Part shown: one piece after another, positions 8,108 to 16,135 of the stretch
Layout of the letters: each line of letters opens with the position of its first letter
Numbering within the stretch: position 1 is the stretch's first letter
Source of the DNA: Phyllobacteriaceae bacterium
GTDB taxonomy: Bacteria; Pseudomonadota; Alphaproteobacteria; Rhizobiales; Rhizobiaceae
Assembly (NCBI GenBank): GCA_024742765.1
Contig: JANSXT010000010.1
Span: 1-64,000 of the forward strand
DNA: 64,000 bases
Reading direction: 5' to 3'
Made by a program: the position numbers and the translations under genes
Notes under the pieces: generated by a model
What the model was told of the DNA's origin: nothing
Database searches by the model: none
Seen by the model: only the letters and a program-made list of their open reading frames with translations

Positions 8108-9181
8108 TTATTCGACGCGGAAGACCGGACGGAAACCGTCGGGCGCAAGCGTCGAGGACGGATCGAAGTCGGCATGGCTGTCCTGGGTCACCACATAGAG
8201 CGCCGGCCCGACATGCTGCTCATACTCCTCGCCTTCAAGGATACGCACGGCCTGGTCGATGGCGATGCGGCCCTGGATAACGGTCGAATCCGTCGGTGCG
8301 GCGAGGATCTGGCCACGGCGGATGCCCTGGTCGACACCCGGCGTGTAGTAGTAGGAGACGACCTTGATCTGGTCGGTGAGCCCGCGCGCACGCAAGATCG
8401 GCACCGCCGCTTCCGCCGTCACCGCCGTTCCGACGATGTAGTTGAGGTCCGGATGGGCTTCGAGCGTATCCTCGACCAGCTTGGCCTGGGCTTCCTTGCC
8501 GGTGTCGCCATATTTGGTCTCGACCAGTTCGATCGCGCTGCCTTCGATGGCGCCGGTGAAGCCGGTGTTGCCCGCTTCCACCCAGCCCGCGCCGGCGGGA
8601 CCGGGGAACCAGGCCGCCTTGACTGCGTCGCTGCCCTCGGGATGCTGTTCGGCGAGGAACGCGCCCGCCTTTGCGCCCATCTCACCGAAGGAGACCAGCG
8701 ACTTGGCCGAGAGTTCCGGCGAAGACATGCCGTTGATGACGTCGATCACCGGAATGTCGCGGCCGCGCACTTCGCTGACGATGTTGTTAAGCCCGTCAAA
8801 CGAGATCGCGCCGATCACCACGGCGTCTGCACCCGCCGCCACGCAATCCTCGATCTGCGAGATCTGCGTGTTCAGTTCGGTATAGCCGCCCGCCTCGACG
8901 AGCTGCATCTTAACGCCCAGGCGCTTGGCCTCTTCGGAGACGCCATAGTTCACGCCGAGCCAGTAGGCATCCTTCATGTGCGGGAAGGAAACGCAGATTT
9001 CCCAGGGCTGCGACGCTGCTTCCAGCGGCGTGTAATCAAGGCTCGAACGCGGGCTCGCCATGTCGAACGGCGGGTCCCAGCTTTCGACGGAATAGGGATA
9101 CCAGTCTTCGGCCGACGCGGCGCCGGTCGCGGCGACGGCAATCGCTGCCGAACACAATAGGGCTGTGAGTTTGGTGCTCAT
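8108..9181 (-). CDS. Periplasmic substrate-binding protein, TorT-like
   Basis: 357 residues. The signal peptide covers residues 1-24 (Lys, hydrophobic core, ASA-ED cleavage). The mature protein is a type I periplasmic binding fold resembling the TorT subgroup: it starts with WYPYSVESWDPPF, followed by WEICVSFPHMKDAYW and QISQIEDCVAAGADAVVIG. The ATG at 9181 is preceded by a good GGAGG. First gene of the operon, divergent from a LysR gene across 354 bp. TorT proteins act with sensor kinases, but this one has its own permease and ATPase, so a transport role is more likely. The ligand is unknown. Confidence 0.88.
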   Translation of the reverse strand: MSTKLTALLCSAAIAVAATGAASAEDWYPYSVESWDPPFDMASPRSSLDYTPLEAASQPWEICVSFPHMKDAYWLGVNYGVSEEAKRLGVKMQLVEAGGYTELNTQISQIEDCVAAGADAVVIGAISFDGLNNIVSEVRGRDIPVIDVINGMSSPELSAKSLVSFGEMGAKAGAFLAEQHPEGSDAVKAAWFPGPAGAGWVEAGNTGFTGAIEGSAIELVETKYGDTGKEAQAKLVEDTLEAHPDLNYIVGTAVTAEAAVPILRARGLTDQIKVVSYYYTPGVDQGIRRGQILAAPTDSTVIQGRIAIDQAVRILEGEEYEQHVGPALYVVTQDSHADFDPSSTLAPDGFRPVFRVE

Positions 9182-9535
9182 CAAACGCCTCCACTTCGTT
9201 TGCAAGATGGGCGGCGCGGGGCCGCTATGGCCGCCAAACCGGGTGAGGCCGGACGGTCCCAAAACGTTAGGAGGCGGCTTGGGGCATTGTAAAATACGAA
9301 TGTTGGCTATTCAAAATCTGATTTTTCGATATATGCTGTTTCGCTGTGCACTTCACTTTCCAATCCGCGGAACGGCCAGAGCGCGCAGCCATGGAGTTCG
9401 TAATATCCTGTTTTTCAGCGATTTTCTTGTACTCGATGACACCCGCACTCGTGCCGGGCCATGCCATCGCACCGGATCGATGGCGCGCGATTGGGCATAT
9501 GTCATCGGAATTTCCCATAGAGGACATCGAAAAAA
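9182..9535. promoter_or_regulatory. Divergent control region between the transporter operon and lysR
   Basis: 354 bp with no credible gene. The middle (about 9285-9350) is clearly AT-rich against its surroundings and contains the dyad AAAATCTGATTTT at 9313-9325, a plausible LysR-type binding site. Promoters for both directions should lie here. No confident -35/-10 pair was identified. Confidence 0.5.
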
Positions 9536-10507
9536 TTGATCGAACCATCCCTGCGCCAGATCCGCTATTTCATCGCCGTCGCCAATGCGGGCCAGGTCTC
9601 GCGCGCGGCCAAGGATCTGAACGTGTCGCAATCGGCGGTGACAGCGGCGGTCAAACAGCTCGAGGACATTATCGGCGCCGCCCTGTTCGAGCGTCATTCG
9701 GCGGGCGTCACGCTGACCTATGAGGGCAATCTGTTCCTTGAACATGCCGTGCACATTTCAGCGGCCGTCGACGAGGCGGTGCGGCTGCCGACGCGCATGC
9801 GCGACAATGTCACCGGCACGCTGCGCCTTGCGACAACCTACACGGTGGCCGGCTATTACGCACCGCCCTTTGTTGCGCGTTTCGTGCGCAACTTTCCCAA
9901 TGTCGACATCAAGATGACCGAGACGCCGCGCGGCGAGATCGAGGAAGGGCTGGTGACCGGCCAGTTCGATCTCGCCCTCATGCTGACCTCCAACATCGTC
10001 AATCAGGAGGGCATCGCTTATGACACGCTTTTGCGCTCGCGGCGGCGGCTGTGGCTGCCCGCGCAGCACCCGCTTTTGATGAACCCGTCCATCTCGCTGC
10101 AGGATGTCGCCGAAGAGCCCTATATCATGCTGACGGTGGATGAAGCCTCCAACACCGCCCAGCGCTACTGGAACCGGACGCGCTACCGCCCCAAGACCAT
10201 CTTCCGCACCTCGTCGGTCGAGGCGGTGCGCTCGATGGTGGCCAACGGCATGGGCGTCACTGTCCTGTCGGACATGGTCTACCGGCCCTGGTCGCTGGAC
10301 GGGCGCCGGGTCGAGGTGGTGGCGCTGGCCGACCGGGTCCCGAGCATGGATGTCGGCCTTGCCTGGGCGGCGGACGCGGAACTGGACGAAGCGGCCCGCG
10401 CCTTTGTCGACTTCATGCATCTGGGCATGGATGGCGACGAACGGACGCCGGTGGCACCACAGCTTCGCGTAAAAGGCGAGGAAATATCCGCAACAACTTC
10501 AGTTTGA
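9536..10507 (+). CDS. LysR-family transcriptional regulator of the pxp/carboxylase operon
   Basis: 323 residues. The N-terminal winged helix (residues 5-64) reads LRQIRYFIAVANAGQVSRAA, DLNVSQSAVTAAVKQLE, IGAALFERHSAGVTLTYEG. An effector-binding domain of periplasmic-protein fold follows from about 93. The TTG at 9536 is used as start because it begins exactly at the conserved LRQIRYF region; AGAGGA lies 12-17 bp upstream. Divergent from the operon's first gene, the usual place for a LysR activator that senses the pathway substrate. Target and ligand are inferred. Confidence 0.88.
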   Translation: MIEPSLRQIRYFIAVANAGQVSRAAKDLNVSQSAVTAAVKQLEDIIGAALFERHSAGVTLTYEGNLFLEHAVHISAAVDEAVRLPTRMRDNVTGTLRLATTYTVAGYYAPPFVARFVRNFPNVDIKMTETPRGEIEEGLVTGQFDLALMLTSNIVNQEGIAYDTLLRSRRRLWLPAQHPLLMNPSISLQDVAEEPYIMLTVDEASNTAQRYWNRTRYRPKTIFRTSSVEAVRSMVANGMGVTVLSDMVYRPWSLDGRRVEVVALADRVPSMDVGLAWAADAELDEAARAFVDFMHLGMDGDERTPVAPQLRVKGEEISATTSV

Positions 10508-10605
10508 ATCGGAAAGGCTGGAACACTTGTCCCTGAGCAAGTGTCAGCGCGGTTGTACGTCATGTGACAGACAGCGCCGAAGCCACGCTGGTATTTTGAC
10601 CGCAG

Positions 10606-10622
10606 TGTAGTTTAATGCTACA
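10606..10622. promoter_or_regulatory. Palindrome upstream of toxin-antitoxin genes, candidate autoregulatory operator
   Basis: Perfect inverted repeat TGTAG-7-CTACA ends 8 bp before the toxin start, next to a TTGACC that could be a -35 element at 10596-10601. A second hairpin, ACACTTG/CAAGTGT at 10523-10544, lacks a T-run. Rest of 10508-10630 is featureless. Confidence 0.45.
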
Positions 10623-10630
10623 GGGCGTCC

Positions 10631-10879
10631 ATGAAGCCGATCACCTACCAGTCGGCCGCGCGAAAGGCACTGCGCACCATGCCGGCCAACACGGCGAGGC
10701 GCATTGTCGGCAAGATCGAGGCCTATGCAATCGATCCGACAGCCCAGGCCAACAATGTCAGGGCCTTGAAGGGCACCGATGCGATCCGGCTCCGGGTTGG
10801 CGACTGGCGCGTCATCATGATCGACGGTGTTGTGATCGACGTGATCAGGATCGCGCCGCGCGGATCGGCCTACCGATGA
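10631..10879 (+). CDS. RelE/ParE-superfamily toxin
   Basis: 82 residues, the usual size of RelE/HigB-like mRNA interferases. Visible blocks: an N-terminal helix region with AARKALRTMPANTARRIVGK, then VRALKGTDAIRLRVGDWRVI, in which the Arg-rich strand and G-D-W/Y-R are family hallmarks, then a short C terminus ending IAPRGSAYR. The stop overlaps the start of a helix-turn-helix antitoxin (ATGA), a toxin-first order as in higBA. Gyrase-type ParE or ribosome-dependent RelE activity cannot be told apart by eye. Confidence 0.85.
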   Translation: MKPITYQSAARKALRTMPANTARRIVGKIEAYAIDPTAQANNVRALKGTDAIRLRVGDWRVIMIDGVVIDVIRIAPRGSAYR

Positions 10880-11226
10880 GGACCGCTATGGATGATATGC
10901 ACGATACCGTCACGATCCCCCGCGCCGAGTATGAGGCGCTGATCGCCGCGCGCGAGGATCACGAGGACATGCAGGCCGTGGCCGATTATCTGGCCAACCC
11001 GCAAGAAGGCTTGCCGCACGATCTGATGAAAAAGCTCATCGACGGTGAGAGCCCGCTCGGCGTCTACCGGCAATGGCGCGGGTTCAACCAGTCCTCGTTG
11101 GCCAGAACCTCCGGCGTCAATCGGGTGCAGATCGCCGACATCGAAGCGGGCCGCAGCACGGGCTCGGTCGCCACGCTGAAGAGGCTGGCCGATGCGCTCG
11201 AGGTGACGATCGACGATCTGGTCTGA
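10876..11226 (+). CDS. XRE-family antitoxin with helix-turn-helix
   Basis: 116 residues from the ATG that overlaps the toxin stop; a second ATG lies at 10888. The first half (TVTIPRAEYEALIAARED, then ADYLANPQEGLPHDLMKKL) is probably the toxin-neutralising and oligomerisation part. The second half is an XRE helix-turn-helix at about 66-115: YRQWRGFNQSSLARTSGV, IADIEAGRSTGSVATLKRLA, ALEVTIDDLV. Expected to bind the toxin and repress the pair through the palindrome at 10606-10622. Confidence 0.87.
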   Translation: MRTAMDDMHDTVTIPRAEYEALIAAREDHEDMQAVADYLANPQEGLPHDLMKKLIDGESPLGVYRQWRGFNQSSLARTSGVNRVQIADIEAGRSTGSVATLKRLADALEVTIDDLV

Positions 11227-11279
11227 AACGGCGCGCGCTTGCCGCGTCACGAACCAAGGCCGGCGAAATCAAAAAAGGC

Positions 11280-11353
11280 TGGAGCGGGTAGCGGGAATCG
11301 AACCCGCATATTCAGCTTGGAAGGCTGCTGCTCTACCATTGAGCTATACCCGC
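11280..11353 (-). tRNA. tRNA-Gly (anticodon TCC)
   Basis: Minus-strand cloverleaf with acceptor GCGGGTA/TACCCGC, D arm AGCTCAATGGTAGAGC, anticodon TCC in CCTTCCAAG, and T arm GGGTTCGATTCCC. The 3' CCA is encoded (11280-11282). Confidence 0.97.
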
Positions 11354-11389
11354 ACGGGGCGGCACAAATCCGCCCTTCCGGCACGCCGA

Positions 11390-11474
11390 TGGTGGAGGAG
11401 GCTGGATTCGAACCAGCGTAGGCATAGCCAACGGATTTACAGTCCGTCTCCTTTAACCACTCGGACACTCCTCC
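11390..11474 (-). tRNA. tRNA-Tyr (anticodon GTA)
   Basis: Minus strand, class II with a long variable arm. Acceptor GGAGGAG/CTCCTCC, anticodon GTA in GACTGTAAATC, T arm TGGTTCGAATCCA, encoded CCA at 11390-11392. It lies 36 bp upstream of tRNA-Gly on the same strand, probably co-transcribed. Confidence 0.97.
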
Positions 11475-11646
11475 ATGGCGGCGGGTGCCGGGCATCGCCG
11501 CGACAGCATCGCGACGACGCGCCTTATGATGCGCACCACCGGCGCTGTCAACACGCGCCGAGCGCCGAACGGCCACAAGGAACGCAAATTCGTCGCCCGG
11601 ACAATTGGGCGTTCGCATCGGCGGCGCACCCCGCTATATGTGCGCC

Positions 11647-12483
11647 ATGAACGACCGGCCCAAAACCCCCTCCCGCAAGGATGCCCATTACGCCCGCCTG
11701 AGGCGCGACCATCGCGACCGCAAGCGGGCGCGCGGTGAAGCCGGCGATCCGGCCTCCCTGCCCGAGGGGCGCGTGGCGCTCTACGGGCTGCACACGGTGC
11801 GCGCGGCGCTCGACAATCCCGACCGCAACGTCCATCGCATGCTGGCGACCGAAAACGCACTGGCGCGCCTGGAGATCGGCGATGCGGCCGCCCTGCCCTT
11901 ACCTGTCGAGATCGTCCGGCCGCCGGCGATCGACGCGCTGACCGGGCCGGATACCGTCCATCAGGGCGTGGCCATCGAGGCGGACGCGCTGAAGCCGAAA
12001 ACGCTCGAGGATCTGGGCGATGCCAAGCTCGTCATCGTGCTCGATCAGGTGACCGATCCGCACAATGTCGGCGCGCTGATGCGCTCGGGCGTCGCTATGG
12101 CAGCCGATGCGCTGGTGACGACGGCGCGCCACAGCCCGGCCGAATCGGGCGTTCTGGCCAAGGCCGCCTCCGGCGCGCTCGAACATCTGCCGATCATCCA
12201 TGCGCGCAACCTCGCCAATGCGATCGGCGAGATCAACAATCGCGGCTTTCAGACAATCGGCCTCGATTCAGAAGGTCCGAAACCGCTCGAAGACACAGTG
12301 GCGGGCGAAAAGATCGCGCTGGTTCTCGGCGCCGAAGGCAAGGGATTGCGGGAAAAGACGCGCGCCACGGTGAGCGATCTGGCGCGGCTCGACATGCCCG
12401 GGGCGATCCGCTCGCTCAACGTCTCCAACGCCGCCGTGCTGGCGCTTTATGTCGCCCGGCGGCATCTGGGCGCGCCGGCGTGA
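11647..12483 (+). CDS. rlmB: 23S rRNA 2'-O-ribose methyltransferase, TrmH/SpoU family (RlmB)
   Basis: 278 residues. A basic N-terminal tail (RDHRDRKRARG) leads into the substrate-binding domain beginning VALYGLHTVRAAL at about 40. The SPOUT knot follows: VILDQ-type motif IVLDQVTDPHNVGALMRSG near 125, VLGAEGKGL near 220, and the C-terminal IRSLNVSNAAVLALY, the trefoil-knot SAM site. RlmB methylates G2251 in the 23S P loop. The basic tail is common in alphaproteobacterial members. It is divergent from the two tRNAs. A related SpoU member with another RNA target cannot be excluded. Confidence 0.88.
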   Translation: MNDRPKTPSRKDAHYARLRRDHRDRKRARGEAGDPASLPEGRVALYGLHTVRAALDNPDRNVHRMLATENALARLEIGDAAALPLPVEIVRPPAIDALTGPDTVHQGVAIEADALKPKTLEDLGDAKLVIVLDQVTDPHNVGALMRSGVAMAADALVTTARHSPAESGVLAKAASGALEHLPIIHARNLANAIGEINNRGFQTIGLDSEGPKPLEDTVAGEKIALVLGAEGKGLREKTRATVSDLARLDMPGAIRSLNVSNAAVLALYVARRHLGAPA

Positions 12484-12615
12484 GCTGAGGCATGGCTTGC
12501 CCTTAAAGCCCGCTTTGCCATAGTGAGGCCACACACGGGGCCCGCAACGCATTTTGGCCGTTTTTTGCCGCCATGCGCCTTGCGGGACGGGATTGACCGG
12601 AAAGGACGGGTTTCC

Positions 12616-13269
12616 ATGAAGACCAAGACATTGGCCGCGCTGGCGGCGACTTTGATGTTCACCGCCGCCTGCACGACCACCGATCCGTTCACGGGTCAGC
12701 AGCAGACGAGCCGCACCGCCATTGGCGCGGGCGCCGGCGCGCTTGCGGGCGCGGGCCTTGGCGTTCTGGCCGGCGGCGACGACCGCCGCAACGCGCTGAT
12801 CGGCGCGGGCATCGGCGCTTTGGCCGGCGGCGCGGTGGGCAATTATATGGACCGCCAGCAGGCGGAACTGGCCGCCCAGCTTCAGGGCACCGGCGTATCC
12901 GTGACGCGCGTCGGCAACAACATCATCCTCAACATGCCGTCCAACATCACGTTTGCGGTCGACCAGGACCAGGTGATCCCGGCCTTCTTTGCGACGCTCG
13001 ATTCGGTGGCGATCGTCCTGAACCGCTTCAACCAGACGCTGATCGACGTTTACGGCCACACGGACTCGACCGGCGACGAGAGCTACAATCTGGGCCTTTC
13101 GCAACGCCGCGCCCAGTCGGTCGCCAACTATCTGACCGGACGGGGCGTCAACGGCCAGCGCATGGTGGTGACAGGCTTTGGCGAGACGCGCCCTGTTGCC
13201 GACAATGCGACCGAAGCGGGCCGGGCGCAGAACCGGCGTGTGGAAATCCAGCTCGTGCCGCTGAGCTGA
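12616..13269 (+). CDS. OmpA-family lipoprotein with glycine-zipper segment
   Basis: 217 residues. The signal peptide ends at lipobox FTAAC (Cys20), so it is lipid-anchored, probably to the outer membrane. Residues 36-75 form a glycine-zipper: IGAGAGALAGAGLGVLAGG and IGAGIGALAGGAVGNYMD. Residues 105-217 are an OmpA/MotB peptidoglycan-binding domain: NITFAVDQDQ, VYGHTDSTGDESYNLGLSQR, ARQ-type RRAQSVANYL and AGRAQNRRVEI, with the Asp and Arg that hold diaminopimelate. Likely links outer membrane to cell wall (YiaD-like). ATG 12616 is chosen because it starts the signal peptide. Confidence 0.9.
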   Translation: MKTKTLAALAATLMFTAACTTTDPFTGQQQTSRTAIGAGAGALAGAGLGVLAGGDDRRNALIGAGIGALAGGAVGNYMDRQQAELAAQLQGTGVSVTRVGNNIILNMPSNITFAVDQDQVIPAFFATLDSVAIVLNRFNQTLIDVYGHTDSTGDESYNLGLSQRRAQSVANYLTGRGVNGQRMVVTGFGETRPVADNATEAGRAQNRRVEIQLVPLS

Positions 13270-13295
13270 CCGGATCGCAATACGCGATGATTGGA

Positions 13296-13324
13296 ACGGG
13301 CCGCGCACTGCGCGGCCCGTTTTC
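13296..13324 (+). terminator. Intrinsic terminator of the OmpA-like gene
   Basis: 11-bp GC-rich perfect stem (ACGGGCCGCGC, loop ACT, reverse complement) followed by TTTT, 27 bp after the stop codon. Confidence 0.9.
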
Positions 13325-13397
13325 GTTGGCGGTCGCCCTCACCCGGTGTCCACGCCCCGTTCCATCCACTGCGAAAACCGTCTAGGTCATGGGCCGT

Positions 13398-13483
13398 GCC
13401 CCCTTGGCGGAACTGGTAGACGCAAGGGACTTAAAATCCCTCGGCCTTCGGCCGTGCCGGTTCGAGCCCGGCAGGGGGCACCA
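13398..13483 (+). tRNA. tRNA-Leu (anticodon TAA)
   Basis: Class II tRNA with acceptor GCCCCCT/AGGGGGC, D arm GGCGGAACTGGTAGAC, anticodon TAA in ACTTAAAAT, a long variable arm with TTCG loop, T arm CCGGTTCGAGCCCGG and encoded CCA at 13481-13483. Confidence 0.97.
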
Positions 13484-13499
13484 AAATCTTCGATTTTGG
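13481..13499 (+). terminator. Hairpin directly after tRNA-Leu, probable terminator
   Basis: Perfect 8-bp inverted repeat CCAAAATC-TTC-GATTTTGG starting in the tRNA CCA, followed by ATTCTTT. The remaining 267 bp to the next gene hold one more inverted repeat (GCAGGTTG/CAACCTGC at 13511-13539) but no gene, and no integrase remnant was seen. Confidence 0.5.
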
Positions 13500-13766
13500 A
13501 TTCTTTGTTGGCAGGTTGCCGCCCGCCAACCCAACCTGCTGGTTTGGGTTCGAGGCTGCTCCTCTCACCTGCACCAGCCGCAAATTCGCGCAGCGAAATG
13601 CGGGACGTCTCCACCAGTGTACTCACGAGCGGCAGGCGATCGCGAAGCAAACGCTAAGAGCGATGGTCGGCCGGCCAGTCCCTCCCGGCGCGCATCGGGC
13701 CCGTCTCCTGACGCATCCTGTCAGCAGCGATCGGTTAACCTCCGCCACAAAAACGAGGAATCAGCG

Positions 13767-14159
13767 ATGAGCGTTCTGAGCCACATCACGCTTGGCACCA
13801 ACGACACCGGCCGCGCGGCATGGTTCTATGATGCCGTTCTCGGCGCGCTCGGGTTTGCGCGTCTGCCCAAGCCGCCGGGCAAGCCGCCCGCCTATGAAAA
13901 GAACGGCCAGATGCCGACCATCTATCTTTATCCGCCTGCCGACGGTCGGCCCGCCACCTGGGGCAATGGCACCCATGTGGCATTCATCGCGGATACCACC
14001 GACGCGGTCGACGCGTTCCACCGGCTGGCGCTCGACCATGGCGGCAGCGATGAAGGTCCGCCCGGCCCGCGCCCCCATTATGGCGACGATTATTATGCGG
14101 CCTATGTGCGCGACCCGGACGGCAACAAGCTGCAGGCGGTGTGCTACCGCGCGCCTTGA
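13767..14159 (+). CDS. VOC (glyoxalase/bleomycin resistance) family protein, intact copy
   Basis: 130-residue vicinal-oxygen-chelate protein of one betaalphabetabetabeta pair. The first strand LSHITLGTND carries the usual first metal-ligand His6. It is followed by RAAWFYDAVLGALGF, the segment around GNGTHVAFIAD with a second His, and the C-terminal strand DDYYAAYVRDPDGNKLQAVC, where the family places the last acidic ligand. Substrate unknown; such proteins act as glyoxalases, isomerases or dioxygenases. GAGG lies upstream of the ATG. From residue 11 on, the gene is repeated at 15771-16135 with 3 residue changes among 19 base changes. It originally sat directly before lipB. Confidence 0.85.
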   Translation: MSVLSHITLGTNDTGRAAWFYDAVLGALGFARLPKPPGKPPAYEKNGQMPTIYLYPPADGRPATWGNGTHVAFIADTTDAVDAFHRLALDHGGSDEGPPGPRPHYGDDYYAAYVRDPDGNKLQAVCYRAP

Positions 14160-14247
14160 AACGCCGCCCCGCTTGCATCGCCGGCCGCGCTGCGCCATCT
14201 GACGGCGATGAGCGATACGCAGCCATTGCCCTCCCCGCCCGCGCGCG
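13795..14247 (+). repeat. 453-bp direct repeat, copy 1 (VOC gene plus first codons of lipB)
   Basis: Matches 15771-16223 without gaps and with about 31 mismatches (about 93% by eye). Spans codon 10 of the VOC gene through codon 13 of lipB. Outside these limits similarity stops abruptly on both sides. Confidence 0.92.
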
Positions 14248-14288
14248 CGAGCCGCAGCGCGTCCCCTCCGAAACACGATGGCGATTGA
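14208..14288 (+). pseudogene. lipB 5' remnant (13 codons joined to foreign sequence)
   Basis: ATG followed by [12 protein letters not shown], which matches the first residues of the intact lipB at 16184 with one change. After codon 13 the frame runs into unrelated sequence and stops at 14288. It has the same spacing from the VOC stop (48 bp) as the intact lipB, so this is the truncated lipB of repeat copy 1. Confidence 0.85.
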
Positions 14289-14611
14289 AGGAATTGAGCG
14301 ACCCAGATACCAAGTGGTTGAGGCGTTTGAAGACGGGTTTGTTCGCCCGCCGGTGTTGCGATGATCGGTCTGAGGTACGCCATGTGCTCCATGCTCAAGC
14401 CGCACCGCTGCCCTCATCGAGACTGATGTTTATGCCAGCGACTTCCGATGATGTAAGTGAACTGTCGAAGACGCAGCTATTGGCGTGTGCGGCGTAAAAA
14501 AACTGCTGGGCGGTCCATGTTCGGTCTCCAAAACCGTCCGAAGGTTTGTGCTTGCGTATTCTCCGCTGCGGCATCTAAATCACGGCTGCGATACAGCAAT
14601 TGGAGAGCTAG
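14289..14611. other. Non-coding lower-GC spacer of the inserted segment
   Basis: 323 bp with no convincing gene. Base composition falls compared with the flanks. An open frame ends at 14497 but has no start signal or recognisable product. The far end carries the ribosome-binding site GGAGAG of the methyltransferase gene. Confidence 0.5.
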
Positions 14612-15637
14612 ATGGCGCTGACTCGGGACGAGGTGATTTGGGCGTACCGCATGTTTCTGGGGCGAGACCCAGGAGATGAGCAAATCGTCAACGCTCAGAT
14701 GCAAGCTTATGAGAACGTTTCCCAAATTCGAAACGAGTTCTCTGCCTCTCTTGAATTCAAGATGCTGACGCAGCTTCAGACAGAGGCTTTCGTTCCGCCA
14801 TTCCTTTTGCCCAAGCCAACCGATGGTCAGATCGTTATAGATGTCCCGACCCTCAACGATCCGACATCCCAGATGTGCACCCACTCGCAAATGCAGGAGG
14901 GTCATTACACACGCATCTGCGGTGCCATAGGACTCGATCCCACCGTCGCCCACCGGAAGCACTGGGAATGGGTGTACATTTGCCGGGTCTTTGAAGCTGC
15001 TGGATTGATAAAGTCCGGCGCTAGTGCGTTGGTGTTCGCCGTCGGTCGCGAACGGTTGCCCGCATATTTTGCTTCGAATGGCGTGAAAGTGCTTGCAACA
15101 GACGGCCCTCAAGATGTCGTGGACGATTGGAGCACTTCTGACCAATACACCACAAACGTCGATGGTTTGTTTTATTCTGAAATTGTCGAGGAACCGGTTT
15201 TCCGAAAAAGCGTCGAATTTCGCACTGTCGACATGAATCACATCCCGACCGATTTAGGTACGTTTGATTTTCTTTGGTCCTCATGCTCTTTGGAGCATCT
15301 GGGCAGCCTTGAAGCTGGATTTCAGTTCGTACTCAACTCTCTGGAACACTTGAAGCCCGGCGGGATGGCCGTGCACACCACGGAACTCAACCTGTCCTCC
15401 AATGAAGAGACTTTTGAAGGTTTTCCCACCTGCATTTATCGCCGGCGTGACATTGATGCGTTCGCTAGTCGAGTGAGGGAGGCCGGCTACGAGTTGATGC
15501 CGATCAACTACTTCATGGGCACCGAACCGCTGGACCGACATATCGACTATCCGCCCCATTCTCCGCCGCACCTTCGCTTGGCTCTTGGTCTGTATGTTTC
15601 CACATCCATCGGACTTGTAATCAGAAGACCTCATTAG
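14612..15637 (+). CDS. SAM-dependent methyltransferase-like protein with N-terminal helical segment, low GC
   Basis: 341 residues. Residues 4-55 (LTRDEVIWAYRMFLGRDPGD) resemble the short helical repeat often fused to glycan-modifying enzymes (DUF4214-like; judged by eye). Residues 115-290 look like a class I methyltransferase: HWEWVYICRVFEAAGL, a diverged motif I ALVFAVGRERLPAYFAS, acidic end of strand 2 VLATDGP, then FDFLWSSCSLEHLG and LKPGGMAVHTTE. GGAGAG precedes the ATG. GC content and codon use differ plainly from neighbours. The gene is enclosed by the two 453-bp repeats, so it is probably acquired. Its acceptor is unknown; surface polysaccharide is a reasonable guess. Confidence 0.72.
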   Translation: MALTRDEVIWAYRMFLGRDPGDEQIVNAQMQAYENVSQIRNEFSASLEFKMLTQLQTEAFVPPFLLPKPTDGQIVIDVPTLNDPTSQMCTHSQMQEGHYTRICGAIGLDPTVAHRKHWEWVYICRVFEAAGLIKSGASALVFAVGRERLPAYFASNGVKVLATDGPQDVVDDWSTSDQYTTNVDGLFYSEIVEEPVFRKSVEFRTVDMNHIPTDLGTFDFLWSSCSLEHLGSLEAGFQFVLNSLEHLKPGGMAVHTTELNLSSNEETFEGFPTCIYRRRDIDAFASRVREAGYELMPINYFMGTEPLDRHIDYPPHSPPHLRLALGLYVSTSIGLVIRRPH

Positions 15638-15718
15638 CTTGGATTGTTCAGCGTTGATGAAGCTACTGCAAGTCGACCAACATGAATACGATCGCGGAAA
15701 AATTGCACTCCGCTGTCA

Positions 15719-16135
15719 ATGAACCGTGGCTCCGCGATTGCCGGTCGCAAAGGCTTCAGACGCTATACCAGCACCAACGACACCGGCCGCGCGGCGCGGT
15801 TCTACGATGCCGTTCTCGCCGCTCTCGGATTTGCGCGCCTGCCCAAGCCGCCGGGCAAGCCGCCCGCCTATGAAAAGAACGGCCAGATGCCGACCATCTA
15901 CCTTTATCCACCTGCCGACGGCCGGCCCGCCACCTGGGGCAACGGCACCCATGTGGCATTCATCGCGGACACGACCGATGCGGTCGACGCGTTCCACCGG
16001 CTGGCGCTCGACCATGGCGGCAGCGATGAAGGCGCACCCGGCCCGCGCCCGCATTATGGCGACGATTATTATGCGGCCTATGTGCGCGACCCGGACGGCA
16101 ACAAGCTGCAGGCGGTGTGCTACCGCGCGCCCTGA
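15719..16135 (+). pseudogene. Second VOC copy, 5' end replaced
   Basis: From TNDTGRAA (residue 19) onward the reading frame matches the intact VOC gene. The first strand with His6 is replaced by 18 residues of unrelated sequence. Loss of a metal ligand and of the original start makes function doubtful, although the frame remains open and could be translated from the ATG at 15719, which has no good ribosome-binding site. Few amino-acid changes against many silent ones show that this copy evolved under selection before it was truncated. Confidence 0.8.

Noticed and set aside
13398-13766. tRNA-Leu as attachment site of an integrated island ahead of the VOC/methyltransferase region
   Set aside because: No integrase remnant and no second copy of the tRNA 3' end were found to the right; the 453-bp repeats explain the insertion better.
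14141-14497. Open frame crossing the VOC end and the inserted segment
   Set aside because: It runs out of frame through the VOC gene and the repeat edge, has no start signal and no family resemblance.
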